From Parvularcula sp. LCG005 (GTDB lineage: Bacteria > Pseudomonadota > Alphaproteobacteria > Caulobacterales > Parvularculaceae), in assembly GCF_032930845.1 (NCBI RefSeq), contig NZ_CP136758.1, forward strand, positions 2,929,001 through 2,993,000: a stretch of DNA of 64,000 nt, given 5' to 3'. This document shows positions 28,282 through 37,551 of the stretch, piece by piece (within the stretch, counting starts at the first letter, position 1; the number at the start of each line of letters is the position of its first letter). The notes below the pieces were generated by a model, which had not been told where the DNA came from, ran no database searches, and was given only the letters and a program-made list of their open reading frames with translations. A program made the translations under genes and the position numbers.

Positions 28282-29153
28282 GCGGAGAAGCCCTCACAGA
28301 GCGCGAGCAGCGCCTGACCATAGGTGCTTTTCTTCATCGGCTCTGCGAGCGCACGCAGCTGGTCGCGCGTGATGAATTTCTTGTAGTAGGCGATCTCTTC
28401 CAGCGACGCGACGAGCAGCCCCTGGCGCTCCTGAACCGTCTGAATATAGTTCGATGCTTGCAGCATGGATTCATGCGTCCCCGTATCAAGCCAGGCATAG
28501 CCGCGGCCCAGGCGTTCGACGTCAAGCGTGCCTTCTTCCAGATACATCATGTTGAGATCAGTAATCTCAAGTTCTCCGCGCGGGGACGGTTTGACCTGTT
28601 TGGCCTTCTCCACAACCGTTGCGTCATAGAAGTAGAGCCCGGTCACCGCCCAATGGGATTTGGGTTTCGCGGGCTTTTCTTCGATGGACTGGGCGATACC
28701 GTCGTCATTGAACTGAACGACGCCGTACCGTTCCGGGTCATGAACATAGTACCCGAAGACCCGCGCGCCGCTCGTCAGCTGCGAGGCTTTCACCAGCTTC
28801 TCCTGCAGGCCAGAGCCGTAGAAGATGTTGTCGCCTAGCACGAGGGCAGCGGGGGAGCCGTCGAGGAACTCTTCACCCAGAAGAAATGCCTGCGCCAGAC
28901 CGTCAGGCGAAGGCTGGATGACGTAGGAGAGCGTGATGCCCCACTGGCTGCCATCGCCCAGCAATTGCTGGAACCGTGTCTGTTCCTCAGGCGCGGTGAT
29001 AATCAGGATCTCGCGAATACCGGCAAGCATCAGGACCGACAGCGGATAATAGATCATCGGCTTGTCGTAGATCGGCAACAGCTGCTTGGACATGGCTCGG
29101 GTCAAAGGGTGCAGGCGTGTGCCTGATCCGCCGGCGAGAATGATACCCTTCAT
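28278..29153 (-). CDS. rfbA: Glucose-1-phosphate thymidylyltransferase
   Basis: The 291-residue protein has the nucleotidyltransferase start [17 protein letters not shown] and [18 protein letters not shown], then VLGDNIFYG and [10 protein letters not shown]. It makes dTDP-glucose, the first step of dTDP-L-rhamnose synthesis, and is usually feedback-inhibited by dTDP-rhamnose. I start at MKGIILAGG, which overlaps the rfbD stop by four bases; an ATG at 29213 lies upstream inside rfbD. It is last in the rfbCBDA operon. Confidence 0.96.
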   Translation of the reverse strand: MKGIILAGGSGTRLHPLTRAMSKQLLPIYDKPMIYYPLSVLMLAGIREILIITAPEEQTRFQQLLGDGSQWGITLSYVIQPSPDGLAQAFLLGEEFLDGSPAALVLGDNIFYGSGLQEKLVKASQLTSGARVFGYYVHDPERYGVVQFNDDGIAQSIEEKPAKPKSHWAVTGLYFYDATVVEKAKQVKPSPRGELEITDLNMMYLEEGTLDVERLGRGYAWLDTGTHESMLQASNYIQTVQERQGLLVASLEEIAYYKKFITRDQLRALAEPMKKSTYGQALLALCEGFSA

Positions 29154-30046
29154 GATGATGCCTTTTCTGCGTCGAGAACCGCTTTGACGGTGGCGGCGAC
29201 GCGTGTCTCCCACTGAGGTCGTTCAACCCCGGGCACGTTGTCGATTTTGGAACAGTCCAGCACGGAAAAGGCCGGACGTTTGGCGGGTGTTGGATAGGCC
29301 GTGGACGGAATGGCGGTCAGTCCGATCGCCTCCCCCGTCTGCTTTTCCAGTGCCACAAAGATTTCGGCCGCAAAACCATGCCAGGTGGTCTGGCCATTGC
29401 CGGTCAGATGATAGAGCCCGGGCATGGCCTCTGTCGCGCCGGCGCGATGGGCAGCAAGGAGCGCGAAGCTGGCCTGTGCAATATCATCGGCATGGGTCGG
29501 CGTGCCGTGCTGGTCGTCCACCACATTCAGCGCCCCGCGCTGGCGCCCCACACGGATCATCGTTTTCAGGAAATTGTTGCCGTCGGTGCCGTAAACCCAT
29601 GCCGTCCGCAGGACAAAGCCTTGGGGTGCCTTCAGGATGGCAAGCTCACCCACCCGTTTGGACAGGCCGTAGACGCCAAGAGGGGCCGTTTCATCCTCTG
29701 GCGAGAACGGGGTCTCGCCCTCACCGGAAAAGACGTAGTCGGTAGAATAATGAATGATCGGCCGGTCGGCGAACAGTGCGGCGATGGTGGCAGGGGCCAC
29801 CGCGTTGATCGCGAAGGCGGCATCGACCTCGGTCTCCGCCTTGTCGACTGCCGTATAGGCGGCCGCGTTGATCACGGGGGCGAGGGGAAATTCCTTGGCC
29901 AGCTCAGCGAGACGCGCAGGATCTGTGATGTCGGCATCGGCGGAGCCAAGAGCGATCGGGTGAAAACCATAATCGCTGGCCGCGCGGGTCAGTGCCTTGC
30001 CGACCTGACCCCCCGCACCGAAAATGATGACGTTCGCGTTTCGCAC
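29150..30046 (-). CDS. rfbD: dTDP-4-dehydrorhamnose reductase
   Basis: The 298-residue Rossmann protein has [33 protein letters not shown] and the catalytic YGLSKRVGE. It carries the last, NADPH-dependent step to dTDP-L-rhamnose. The GTG start at 30046 follows the rfbB stop by a single base; a longer in-frame version starting at 30160 would lie inside rfbB and is unlikely. Confidence 0.94.
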   Translation of the reverse strand: MRNANVIIFGAGGQVGKALTRAASDYGFHPIALGSADADITDPARLAELAKEFPLAPVINAAAYTAVDKAETEVDAAFAINAVAPATIAALFADRPIIHYSTDYVFSGEGETPFSPEDETAPLGVYGLSKRVGELAILKAPQGFVLRTAWVYGTDGNNFLKTMIRVGRQRGALNVVDDQHGTPTHADDIAQASFALLAAHRAGATEAMPGLYHLTGNGQTTWHGFAAEIFVALEKQTGEAIGLTAIPSTAYPTPAKRPAFSVLDCSKIDNVPGVERPQWETRVAATVKAVLDAEKASS

Positions 30047-30047
30047 C

Positions 30048-31091
30048 TCAGAGCGTCCCCAGACGCTGCCCCTGATAGGCGCCTGAGCGAATGGGTTCCC
30101 ACCAGTCACGATTGGCAAGGTACCATTCGACCGTGTGCTGAAGGCCCTGTTCGAAATCAAGCGATGGGGTCCAGCCCAGGTCCCGCTCGATCAGCGAACA
30201 GTCGATTGCGTAGCGCGCGTCGTGCCCGGGACGGTCCTTCACATAGGTGATCAGATCCTCGGCCTTTGCCAACGCGCCCTTGCCGGTCGCATCGACGGCG
30301 GCGCAAATGGCCTTGACCACATCGATGTTGCGTCGTTCCGAATTGCCGCCGACATTGTAAGTCGTGCCGGTCCGGGCTTTCTCCGATACCAGGATCAGCG
30401 CATCGGCATGATCGTCCACGAACAGCCAGTCGCGGATGTTCGCGCCATTGCCGTAGACCGGCAGTGGCTTGCCCTCCAACGCGTTGATGATCATCAACGG
30501 GATGAGCTTCTCAGGAAACTGGTAAGCGCCGTAATTGTTCGAGCAGTTCGTTGTCACCACTGGCAGGCCATAGGTCTCCCCCCAGGCACGGACCAGGTGA
30601 TCGGACGATGCTTTCGATGCCGAATAGGGTGAGTTGGGCTTGTACGCGGTCGTTTCCGTGAACAGACCATCTGCCCCAAGCGTGCCGAAGACCTCGTCGG
30701 TGGAGATATGCTGGAAGCGGAAATCGTTCCCTTCGGGCAGGGACATCCAATAGGCGCGGGCGGCTTCCAGCAGCACATAGGTCCCGACAATATTGGTATC
30801 GATAAAGGCGCGAGGTCCATCAATTGACCGGTCCACATGGCTTTCCGCCGCGAAGTGCAGAAGACGGTCAGGCTTGAACGCCTCAATGGCGGCCTTCACC
30901 TCTTCGGCATCGGTGATGTCGCCGCGCACGAAACTGTACCGGTCGCTGTCCGCGATGGGCGCGAGTGAGGCCAGATTGCCCGCATAGGTGAGCTTGTCGA
31001 AATTCAGCACAACATGATCGGTCTTCTCGATCAGTTGGCGAACGACCGCCGACCCGATGAAGCCGGCACCACCGGTAATGAAGTAACGCAT
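30048..31091 (-). CDS. rfbB: dTDP-glucose 4,6-dehydratase
   Basis: The 347-residue protein has the extended-SDR opening [20 protein letters not shown], the [14 protein letters not shown] segment, the STDEVFG active-site strand and [14 protein letters not shown] with the catalytic YxxxK. It makes dTDP-4-keto-6-deoxyglucose. It starts 34 bases after the rfbC stop, in the same operon. Confidence 0.96.
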   Translation of the reverse strand: MRYFITGGAGFIGSAVVRQLIEKTDHVVLNFDKLTYAGNLASLAPIADSDRYSFVRGDITDAEEVKAAIEAFKPDRLLHFAAESHVDRSIDGPRAFIDTNIVGTYVLLEAARAYWMSLPEGNDFRFQHISTDEVFGTLGADGLFTETTAYKPNSPYSASKASSDHLVRAWGETYGLPVVTTNCSNNYGAYQFPEKLIPLMIINALEGKPLPVYGNGANIRDWLFVDDHADALILVSEKARTGTTYNVGGNSERRNIDVVKAICAAVDATGKGALAKAEDLITYVKDRPGHDARYAIDCSLIERDLGWTPSLDFEQGLQHTVEWYLANRDWWEPIRSGAYQGQRLGTL

Positions 31092-31125
31092 CCGTCAGTC
31101 CTTTAATTCGCCGCTTGGCACGTCG

Positions 31126-31737
31126 TCATGAAGATATCGTTGAACGGTCAAGACATTGGCAATGGAACGGCGCTTGCTCGTCATAAACAAACGGCGTGTC
31201 AAGCGACTGCAAATTCGGCGCCACTTCGTCCTTGTTCGACAATTGTGGGGGCGCATCGATCTTTGCCCACTCAACGCCGATTGCAGGATCGGACCACAGG
31301 ACCGCGCCTTCACGCTGCGGATCATAGACCTGATCGACCTTGTACATGACATGGGCGTCCGGGGTCAGCGTCTGATAGGCATGGGCGAAACCGTGGGGCA
31401 CCAGAAGCTGCCGTCCATTCTCCGCCGACAGTTCTTCCGCAACCCACTGGCCGTAAGTTGGTGAGCCCTTGCGGATATCCACCGCCACATCGAGGATGGC
31501 GCCAACAACGCAGCGCAGCAGCTTGGCCTGCGTCGACGGGCCGTACTGGAAATGCAGACCGCGAATGGTATTCGGCGTGGCAGAAAAGGCGTGATTGTCC
31601 TGTGTAAAGACGACGCCTTCTGGCAACAGATCCCAGTCCGCCCGATAAGTCTCGGAGAAAAATCCGCGATGGTCGCCAAAGCGTTTCGGCGTTACGAGCT
31701 TCACATCAGGGATGGCTGTGGCATCTATTTGCACCAT
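31126..31737 (-). CDS. rfbC: dTDP-4-dehydrorhamnose 3,5-epimerase
   Basis: The 203-residue cupin enzyme has FGDHRGFFSETYR, the catalytic His in IRGLHFQ, the KLLRCVVGAILDVAVDIR core, and PHGFAHAYQTL. It epimerises C3 and C5 of the sugar. It heads the operon rfbC-rfbB-rfbD-rfbA and faces the Wzz-type gene across 192 bases rich in inverted repeats. The C-terminal tail after the catalytic core is a little longer than is common. Confidence 0.94.
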   Translation of the reverse strand: MVQIDATAIPDVKLVTPKRFGDHRGFFSETYRADWDLLPEGVVFTQDNHAFSATPNTIRGLHFQYGPSTQAKLLRCVVGAILDVAVDIRKGSPTYGQWVAEELSAENGRQLLVPHGFAHAYQTLTPDAHVMYKVDQVYDPQREGAVLWSDPAIGVEWAKIDAPPQLSNKDEVAPNLQSLDTPFVYDEQAPFHCQCLDRSTISS

Positions 31738-31929
31738 ATGAGCACAATTCCTCAGTTGGTTTACGGGGCGTTAGCGTAATCACGCTCTAGTCTATAGCCA
31801 TCTAGATGGAGTTTGCGAAGATTCACTTCGCAAGTGCAAAAAGATTCGTTAAAGACGTGTAGAGGCGTACCGGAAATTGCATACATTCCGGGATGATACG
31901 TTGGCTTAGCGCTGCCAGGAGAGAATTTC
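31738..31929. promoter_or_regulatory. Divergent promoter region with four inverted repeats
   Basis: The 192 bases between rfbC and the Wzz-type gene contain four separate dyads: AGCGT/ACGCT at 31773-31786, the perfect 12-base palindrome CCATCTAGATGG at 31798-31809, an 8-bp hairpin TTGCGAAG/CTTCGCAA at 31813-31833, and CCGGAA/TTCCGG at 31870-31891. They fit a regulatory region controlling both polysaccharide operons. I could not assign -35/-10 boxes with confidence. Confidence 0.55.
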
Positions 31930-33558
31930 ATGCGTCTGAATTTCGCCCCCGAAGATTTCGTCGGCATCGCGAAGCGCCGTTTCTTTTGGGCCGCCATCCC
32001 GTTCCTCATCATTGCGATCGCTGGTCTCATCTACGTCAAATCCCTGCCGCCGATGTATGAATCCACGGCGACGCTGATCGTCGAAGATCAACAGATTCGG
32101 GACAATTACGTTCAATCCGCCGTGTCGACTGATGCTGAACAGCGCCTGCAGGCCTTGGCTGCACGGGTGACGGCGCGCGACAACCTTCTGGTCCTTGCCG
32201 ATGAACTGAACCTTTTTCGGGATGAGGGCCTGACCGGCAACCAGCGGGCCGAGCGGTTGAGGGATTCAGCCTGGATTTCGGTGAACCGCATTTCGAACTC
32301 CCGCCGGTTCAATGCACCGAGCTCGATCACGGTCCGCATTGGCTACCGCAACGAAAATCCTGCCCTGGCCCAGCGCGTCACCAACCGCCTGCTGACTGAT
32401 TTCATGAACCGCTCTGTCGAGGACCGGACTGAAATCGCGGCCGAGACCACCGAATTCCTCTCCGAACAGGAAGCCGACACGCGCCGCGCCCTTGATACGG
32501 TGATTGGTGAGATTGGGCGCATCAAGCAGGAGAACCCCCAGGCCCTGCCTGATAACCGCGATCTTTACACTCGTGCGCTCGACCGTCTGGCTGGGGAGCA
32601 GTCACGCCTTGACGCTTCTCTGGACAGTGCGCGTCAGGAGCTGCGTATTCTGGAAGCCGGTCGACCGGTTTACCTCAGCGCCGCCGGCGGTCAGAACTCG
32701 GCAGAGCAGGAACTGCGCATCAAGCGGCGCCAGCTGGAAACGCTCGAACGCGACTATCAGCCAAGCTATCCTGACGTCATTGCCGCCAAGGAAGAGTTGA
32801 TGGCGCTGGAGCGTGATCTCGATCCGCCCGCCTATCGCCGCCGCGTCAGCCGGGAAATCGACTACCTCACCCGACAGATCAGCGAAGCCCGTCGTGGCAG
32901 CGCCGAATTTACATCCCTCACGGCGCGCAAGGAATCGCTGGAACGCGACTTGGCCAATATGCCGGCGGACACCCCGTCCACCTCGCTGACGGAATATCAG
33001 TACAACACGCAGATTCAGCGTCTGCAGGCCCAGATCTCCAACCTGGAGAGGCAGCGCGCCGCCATCGACGACGAGATTCAGGAAAACGAAAGCCGCCTTG
33101 GCGCGATCCCCGTGGTCGAGGGCCAGCTCTATCGTCTGGAGCGGGAAAAAGAACAGCTTGAGTCTGATCTGGCCCGCCGTCGTCAGAACCGGACATCGGC
33201 TGAGACGACCGAGGCGATGGAAGAACAGGCCAAGGCCGAACAGCTGCGCATCATCGAGCAGCCGATCCGTCCGGACTCGCCCGTCAGCCCGGACAAGCCA
33301 AGACTGGCCCTGATGATTTTTGCGGTGGCGGCAGTCGTTGGCCTTGCCTCTGCGCTGTTCCCCGAGGTCATGCTGCCGCGGGTCCGCACGACCAAGCACG
33401 TTCACGAGCTTGTCCCCGGTATCAAGGTCATCGAAGTGCCGCGCTTCAAGACCACCGGTGTCCGGATCCAGAATATGGCGGCCTTTGCCGCGGCCAGTGC
33501 CGTAACATTAGTATTGAGTCTGGGCTTTGCGTGGACAGCCCTGTCTGCCCTGACGTGA
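31930..33558 (+). CDS. Wzz-type polysaccharide chain-length determinant
   Basis: The 542-residue protein has an N-terminal membrane helix (about 17-37, FWAAIPFLIIAIAGLIYV), a long periplasmic region dominated by coiled-coil heptads (about 180-440), and two helices near the C-terminus (about 456-480 and 515-538). A proline-rich SPVSPDKPRLALMI segment precedes the first of them, as in Wzz/GumC-type co-polymerases. It would set the length of an exported polysaccharide together with the downstream kinase. The usual layout has only one C-terminal helix, so the second is unusual. Start ATG 31930 follows AGGAGAG. Confidence 0.88.
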   Translation: MRLNFAPEDFVGIAKRRFFWAAIPFLIIAIAGLIYVKSLPPMYESTATLIVEDQQIRDNYVQSAVSTDAEQRLQALAARVTARDNLLVLADELNLFRDEGLTGNQRAERLRDSAWISVNRISNSRRFNAPSSITVRIGYRNENPALAQRVTNRLLTDFMNRSVEDRTEIAAETTEFLSEQEADTRRALDTVIGEIGRIKQENPQALPDNRDLYTRALDRLAGEQSRLDASLDSARQELRILEAGRPVYLSAAGGQNSAEQELRIKRRQLETLERDYQPSYPDVIAAKEELMALERDLDPPAYRRRVSREIDYLTRQISEARRGSAEFTSLTARKESLERDLANMPADTPSTSLTEYQYNTQIQRLQAQISNLERQRAAIDDEIQENESRLGAIPVVEGQLYRLEREKEQLESDLARRRQNRTSAETTEAMEEQAKAEQLRIIEQPIRPDSPVSPDKPRLALMIFAVAAVVGLASALFPEVMLPRVRTTKHVHELVPGIKVIEVPRFKTTGVRIQNMAAFAAASAVTLVLSLGFAWTALSALT

Positions 33559-33601
33559 TGATCACGCGACTGACGGCCCCGGTGCCTGAGAGAGACGTAC
33601 T

Positions 33602-34456
33602 ATGAAGGAATTCGAACAGGCCCTGAACAGGGCACGGTCCATGGTCAGTGGGGACAACGAGCCTGTCAGCCATCAGGCTGAGCCGCGTCCGACGCCGACG
33701 ATCGACGGCACGCCCAGCCTGTCCGCTGCCCTGGCCAAGGGCATGGACGCGCCGGCCGCACCACGGGACTATCCGGTCCTTGAGGCCCAGTATGAGAAAT
33801 TCCGCGAGAATTTCGGATCGACCGGTCCCAATGCCCGCAGCGTCGATGGCGCGTTTCGCATCCTGCGGACGCAGGTCTTGGCCGCCATGCGGGATCGTGG
33901 TGCCCGTATTCTGGGCGTCACTTCGCCCTCCCCCGGTGCTGGCAAGACCGTGACGTCGATCCACCTCGCCATGGCTTGTGCCCGGCGACCGGAGCAGCAT
34001 TTGACCCTGGCGGATTTTGACTTCCGCCGTCCCGCCGTTGCCAATTACCTGGACGCGGCCGGCTTCAAGTCGTCGGTCGGCTTCTTTCGCGGTGAAGGGA
34101 ATGTCGGGGAATATATGACCCGGACGGAAGCGGGAAACTTGAACTTCCTGCTGACGGACCGGTCATCGGAAATGAGCGCTGAGTTTCTCGCCGGCGATCG
34201 GATGAGCCAGGCGTTAGATTACATGACGCGCAAGCCGAACAGCATCGTCATCGCGGATCTTCCGCCGATGACAGGCTGTGATGACACCATTGCCATGCTG
34301 CCAAAGCTGGACGGCATTGTGGTTGTTGTCGCGGCGGGCGAGCACAGTTTCAGTGAGGTCAGCCGGACCATTGAGCAGCTGCCGCAGGAAAAGATCGTCG
34401 CGACGGTCCTGAACAAGTCCGAGACTCATTCCCCCTACTACGAATACTACTACTGA
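33602..34456 (+). CDS. CpsD/CapB-family tyrosine autokinase
   Basis: The 284-residue protein has Walker A SPSPGAGKT (K115), Walker A' LADFDFRRP, and Walker B-like IVIADLPPM, the set that defines bacterial tyrosine kinases. It ends in a tyrosine cluster YYEYYY (279-284), the usual autophosphorylation tail. The N-terminal MKEFEQALNRARS resembles the kinases of exosortase-linked polysaccharide systems. Its partner is the Wzz-type protein 43 bases upstream. A terminator closes the operon after this gene. Confidence 0.92.
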   Translation: MKEFEQALNRARSMVSGDNEPVSHQAEPRPTPTIDGTPSLSAALAKGMDAPAAPRDYPVLEAQYEKFRENFGSTGPNARSVDGAFRILRTQVLAAMRDRGARILGVTSPSPGAGKTVTSIHLAMACARRPEQHLTLADFDFRRPAVANYLDAAGFKSSVGFFRGEGNVGEYMTRTEAGNLNFLLTDRSSEMSAEFLAGDRMSQALDYMTRKPNSIVIADLPPMTGCDDTIAMLPKLDGIVVVVAAGEHSFSEVSRTIEQLPQEKIVATVLNKSETHSPYYEYYY

Positions 34457-34460
34457 TACA

Positions 34461-34488
34461 AAAAGGGCGCCCCACGAGGCGCCCTTTT
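34461..34488. terminator. Bidirectional rho-independent terminator
   Basis: A stem AAAAGGGCGCC / GGCGCCCTTTT with a CCACGA loop gives T-runs on both strands. It can end the Wzz/kinase transcript on the plus strand and secB on the minus strand. Confidence 0.88.
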
Positions 34489-34510
34489 CATTTCATCGAT
34501 CCGTTTGAGG

Positions 34511-35014
34511 TCAGGCCGTGCCGACCGGAGCCGGTCCGTCGCCTTGGGCTGCCTGCTGGCGCTGGCTCAGTTGCATCCGGTACATCGTCGCAAAATCGAG
34601 GGGCTCAAGCATCAACGGCATGAAACCGCCATCACGCGTCGAATTGGCAATGATCTGACGCGCGAACGGGAAGAGAAGACGCGGTGCTTCAACGAGGAGA
34701 GCGGGCTCGATCTGTTCAGCGGGCAGGTTCTGGATCATGAACAGGCCGGCATAGTTCGTTTCAACGAGGAACACGGCATCGCCATCGCGGGTCGCCTTGG
34801 CGCTGCACGCCAGCTCAACCTCATACTGGTCGTCGGCGATTCGGCGGGCATTCACATCAACCGACACATCAACCTGCGGGGGCGGCATGTCCGGGCGGAC
34901 GCTATGCGGCGCGTTCGGGCTCTCGAACGAAAGATCCTTCAGATACTGATTGAGAAGACGCATCATCGGAGCATTGCCCGATGGGGCCTGCGGTTCGGCG
35001 GGAGTGTCAGACAT
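34511..35014 (-). CDS. secB: Protein-export chaperone SecB
   Basis: The 167-residue protein has the SecB core: MRLLNQYLKDLSFESPNAP near the start, VDVNARRIADDQYEVELA, and LLVEAPRLLFPFARQII followed by RDGGFMPLMLEPLDF. It binds unfolded precursors and passes them to SecA. The acidic, proline-rich N-terminal extension is normal in alphaproteobacteria. The order secB-fxsA is common in the class. Confidence 0.95.
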   Translation of the reverse strand: MSDTPAEPQAPSGNAPMMRLLNQYLKDLSFESPNAPHSVRPDMPPPQVDVSVDVNARRIADDQYEVELACSAKATRDGDAVFLVETNYAGLFMIQNLPAEQIEPALLVEAPRLLFPFARQIIANSTRDGGFMPLMLEPLDFATMYRMQLSQRQQAAQGDGPAPVGTA

Positions 35015-35110
35015 GTGTTCTACCTTCTGGCCGCGCCGAGGGACGCGGAGGTGCTGAAAGAGGCGTGGGCGCTACCATAGAGGGCAGTTGCCGCGCAACC
35101 GCCGGGCGGC

Positions 35111-35512
35111 CTATCGCGGCCTGATAATAGTGACCCGGCCATTATCCATCGACCGCTTCAGCTTACCCAAGGCCCAGCGGGCAATGGCGTGACGGACTGG
35201 CGGCACGAGCAGCAGAAAACCAAGCGTGTCGGTCACAAAACCGGGGGTCATCATCAACGGCGCGGCGAGTAAAAGGAAGACCCCGTCCACGGCCGGTGCT
35301 ACCGGCGGGCGACCGTCCGCCACAGTGCGCTGCAGCTCCCTGATTGCGGCGAGGCCCTGCCACCTGATGATCGCGGTCCCCGCCACTGCCGTCAGGATGG
35401 TCATGAAAATGACGTTTAGCCAGCCTATGGCATCAGCCGCTTTGAGGAAAACGGCGACCTCCAGAATCGGAAGACCGAACAGAACCGCAAAAATGAGGAG
35501 TGCCAATCGCAC
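35111..35512 (-). CDS. FxsA-family membrane protein
   Basis: The 133-residue protein has the FxsA pattern: LLIFAVLFGLPILEVAVFLKAADAIGW, then an AGTAIIRWQGL segment, and a second hydrophobic region with APLMMTPGFVTDTLGFLLLVPPVR. E. coli FxsA counters phage T7 exclusion by the F plasmid; the general role is unknown. It lies beside secB on the same strand and faces the Tim44-like gene. Confidence 0.88.
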   Translation of the reverse strand: MRLALLIFAVLFGLPILEVAVFLKAADAIGWLNVIFMTILTAVAGTAIIRWQGLAAIRELQRTVADGRPPVAPAVDGVFLLLAAPLMMTPGFVTDTLGFLLLVPPVRHAIARWALGKLKRSMDNGRVTIIRPR

Positions 35513-35545
35513 CTCCGTCTTTGGAAAGTAGAGAATTTAGCGTTA

Positions 35546-35562
35546 GTTCCCTATATAGGAAC
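35546..35562. promoter_or_regulatory. Inverted repeat around a TATATA core, divergent promoter
   Basis: GTTCC-CTATATA-GGAAC sits in the 107-base gap between fxsA and the Tim44-like gene. The arms are perfect and the AT core resembles a -10 box. It could be an operator or a shared promoter element. Confidence 0.4.
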
Positions 35563-35619
35563 ACATACGTAAAGCGCGAGGCCGAAACTGCCGGTGTTGC
35601 CCCAACCATGATGCTGTGA

Positions 35620-36267
35620 ATGGACCTGACCCTTATAATCTTCATCGTTCTTGCGATTTTTCTCAGCTACCAGCTGATTTCTGTCCTCGGCACCCGTGGT
35701 GGCCATGAACCCGACGAGAGTGAGCGCATCACGCCGATGCGCGAGCCCGTCTCCACCACCGCCGCGGATGAGCCGGTCGCCGAGACCATCGTCACCGGAC
35801 GGCCTGAGCCGGAATGGGCGCAGACCGTACAGGCCCACTATCCCGCTTTCGACAGCAAGACCTTCATCGAAGGGGCCAAGCAGGCCTATGAGATGATCGT
35901 GCAGTCCTTTGCCTCCGGCGCGCTGGAGGACATCCGCCCCTATGTCGACCCGCCGGTGATGAAGGCCTTTGAAATTGCCGTGGACGGGCGCCGCAATGCG
36001 GGGCAGTCGATGGACGTCAAATTTGTTGGCATTGAGAAGGCGGACGTTCTGTCGGCCCGGACCGAAAGCGAACATTTTGAAATCGTCATCGCCTTCCAAT
36101 CCGACCAGATCCGTGTCGTGAAGAATGCCGAAGGTGAAGTGATTGAGGGCGATCCGAACCGGATTGACCTGGTCAAGGATCGCTGGACCTTTACCCGGCC
36201 CCTGAAATCTCGCGATCCGAACTGGATCCTGACAGCCACTGACGGCGCAGCACCGACCGCAGGCTGA
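35620..36267 (+). CDS. Tim44-like domain protein
   Basis: The 215-residue protein has one N-terminal membrane helix (about 2-20), a proline/threonine-rich linker and a C-terminal Tim44-like fold: FIEGAKQAYEMIVQSFASGALEDIRPYVDP, then VSV-type strands and a closing DRWTFTRPLKSRDPNWILTAT. Alphaproteobacterial relatives (TimA) are membrane-associated and may act in protein translocation or assembly. It is followed by mltA after six bases. Confidence 0.88.
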   Translation: MDLTLIIFIVLAIFLSYQLISVLGTRGGHEPDESERITPMREPVSTTAADEPVAETIVTGRPEPEWAQTVQAHYPAFDSKTFIEGAKQAYEMIVQSFASGALEDIRPYVDPPVMKAFEIAVDGRRNAGQSMDVKFVGIEKADVLSARTESEHFEIVIAFQSDQIRVVKNAEGEVIEGDPNRIDLVKDRWTFTRPLKSRDPNWILTATDGAAPTAG

Positions 36268-36273
36268 TCCATC

Positions 36274-37551
36274 ATGGGGCGTTGGGGACATCTGGCGGCG
36301 CTGGTCGGCGGCGGGGCCGCGCTGCTCGCTGGCGCCTTTTTCATCATGTCTAAACAGACAGCGGGGCCGGGAAGCGTTGTGGCAACGGCGACCCCGGTGA
36401 TTACGCCCGTCAGCTTTACCGACCTCACCGGCTGGGAGGATGACGCGCCGATGGCGGCGCTGCCCCCCCTGGCCCTGAGCTGTGAACGACTTGTTCAGCG
36501 GGCCGACAATCAGCCCGTCAATGCGCGCGAGACCCTGGATATTGGCGACGGTCCGGTTCAGCTGGCTGGTGTGATCGCTGACTGGCGGCCCTTCTGCGAA
36601 GCTGTCCTCCAGATGGCGGAACTGCCGGGTACCGATAATGACACAGTGCGGACATTGTTCGAAGACATGACCGTGCCTGTCCGGATATCGATGACGGGCA
36701 CGCTGCAGGCGCCGCTGATCACCGGATATTTCGAGCCGATCTATCCGGCCGCGCGTGTCCCCACAGATGGCATGGTGCCAGTGCTGACCCAGCCTGATGA
36801 CATCATCACGGCGGACCTTGGCGCTTTTTCCGATGAGCTCGCCGGTCGCCAGGTTCTGGGACGGGTCATTGGCAACAGCTTTGTACCGTACGCCGATCAG
36901 GAAGAGATCATCACCACGCCGCCGCGCAGTAGTCAGCCGCTGGGATACCTCGATCCGAACGATCTTCTGTTCATGCAGATTCAGGGCTCGGGTCGTCTGC
37001 GATATGCCGATGGCACCGAAGAGCGGGTCGGCTATGCCGGCAAGAACGGCCGCGCCTATGTTGCGATTGGCCGCAGCCTGGTGCGCGAAGGTCACCTCGC
37101 GCTGGAAGACGTGACCATGCAGTCGATCGAAGAGTGGCTGATCAATGCTGCGCCCGAGGATGCTGCCCGGATCCGCTATTCCAATCCGTCCTATGTGTTT
37201 TTCCGGCCGCTCGACAATCTGCCGGATCCCGCGCTGGGGCCGATTGGCGCGCAGGGCCTGCAGCTGACACCGGGACGCAGCATCGCGATCGACCCACGAT
37301 ATTATCCGTACGGCGCGCCGGTCTTTCTTGAACTGCCCGAGGACAGTGCGGCACCGTTTGAGCATCGCCTGATGGTGGCGCAGGATACGGGCGGCGCGAT
37401 CCGCGGGACGCAGCGGGCGGACATTTTCTTTGGTCCCGGTGATGACGCGGCGGCGCTCGCCGGACGCATGAACGCGCCGGGGACCCTCACGCTGCTGCTG
37501 CCCAGACCCGCTTTCGATCGGTATCAGAATGCGCCGACCACGGAAGAATAG
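36274..37551 (+). CDS. mltA: Membrane-bound lytic murein transglycosylase A
   Basis: The 425-residue protein has an N-terminal signal-anchor (LAALVGGGAALLAGAFF) with no lipobox cysteine, the MltA beta-barrel insert ITGYFEP and LMQIQGSGRLRYADG, and the 3D-type domain SIAIDPRYYPYGAPVFLEL with QDTGGAIRG...DIFFG. It cuts glycan strands of peptidoglycan, leaving anhydro ends. E. coli MltA is a lipoprotein, so the anchor here differs. It overlaps the smr gene by 23 bases. Confidence 0.93.
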   Translation: MGRWGHLAALVGGGAALLAGAFFIMSKQTAGPGSVVATATPVITPVSFTDLTGWEDDAPMAALPPLALSCERLVQRADNQPVNARETLDIGDGPVQLAGVIADWRPFCEAVLQMAELPGTDNDTVRTLFEDMTVPVRISMTGTLQAPLITGYFEPIYPAARVPTDGMVPVLTQPDDIITADLGAFSDELAGRQVLGRVIGNSFVPYADQEEIITTPPRSSQPLGYLDPNDLLFMQIQGSGRLRYADGTEERVGYAGKNGRAYVAIGRSLVREGHLALEDVTMQSIEEWLINAAPEDAARIRYSNPSYVFFRPLDNLPDPALGPIGAQGLQLTPGRSIAIDPRYYPYGAPVFLELPEDSAAPFEHRLMVAQDTGGAIRGTQRADIFFGPGDDAAALAGRMNAPGTLTLLLPRPAFDRYQNAPTTEE

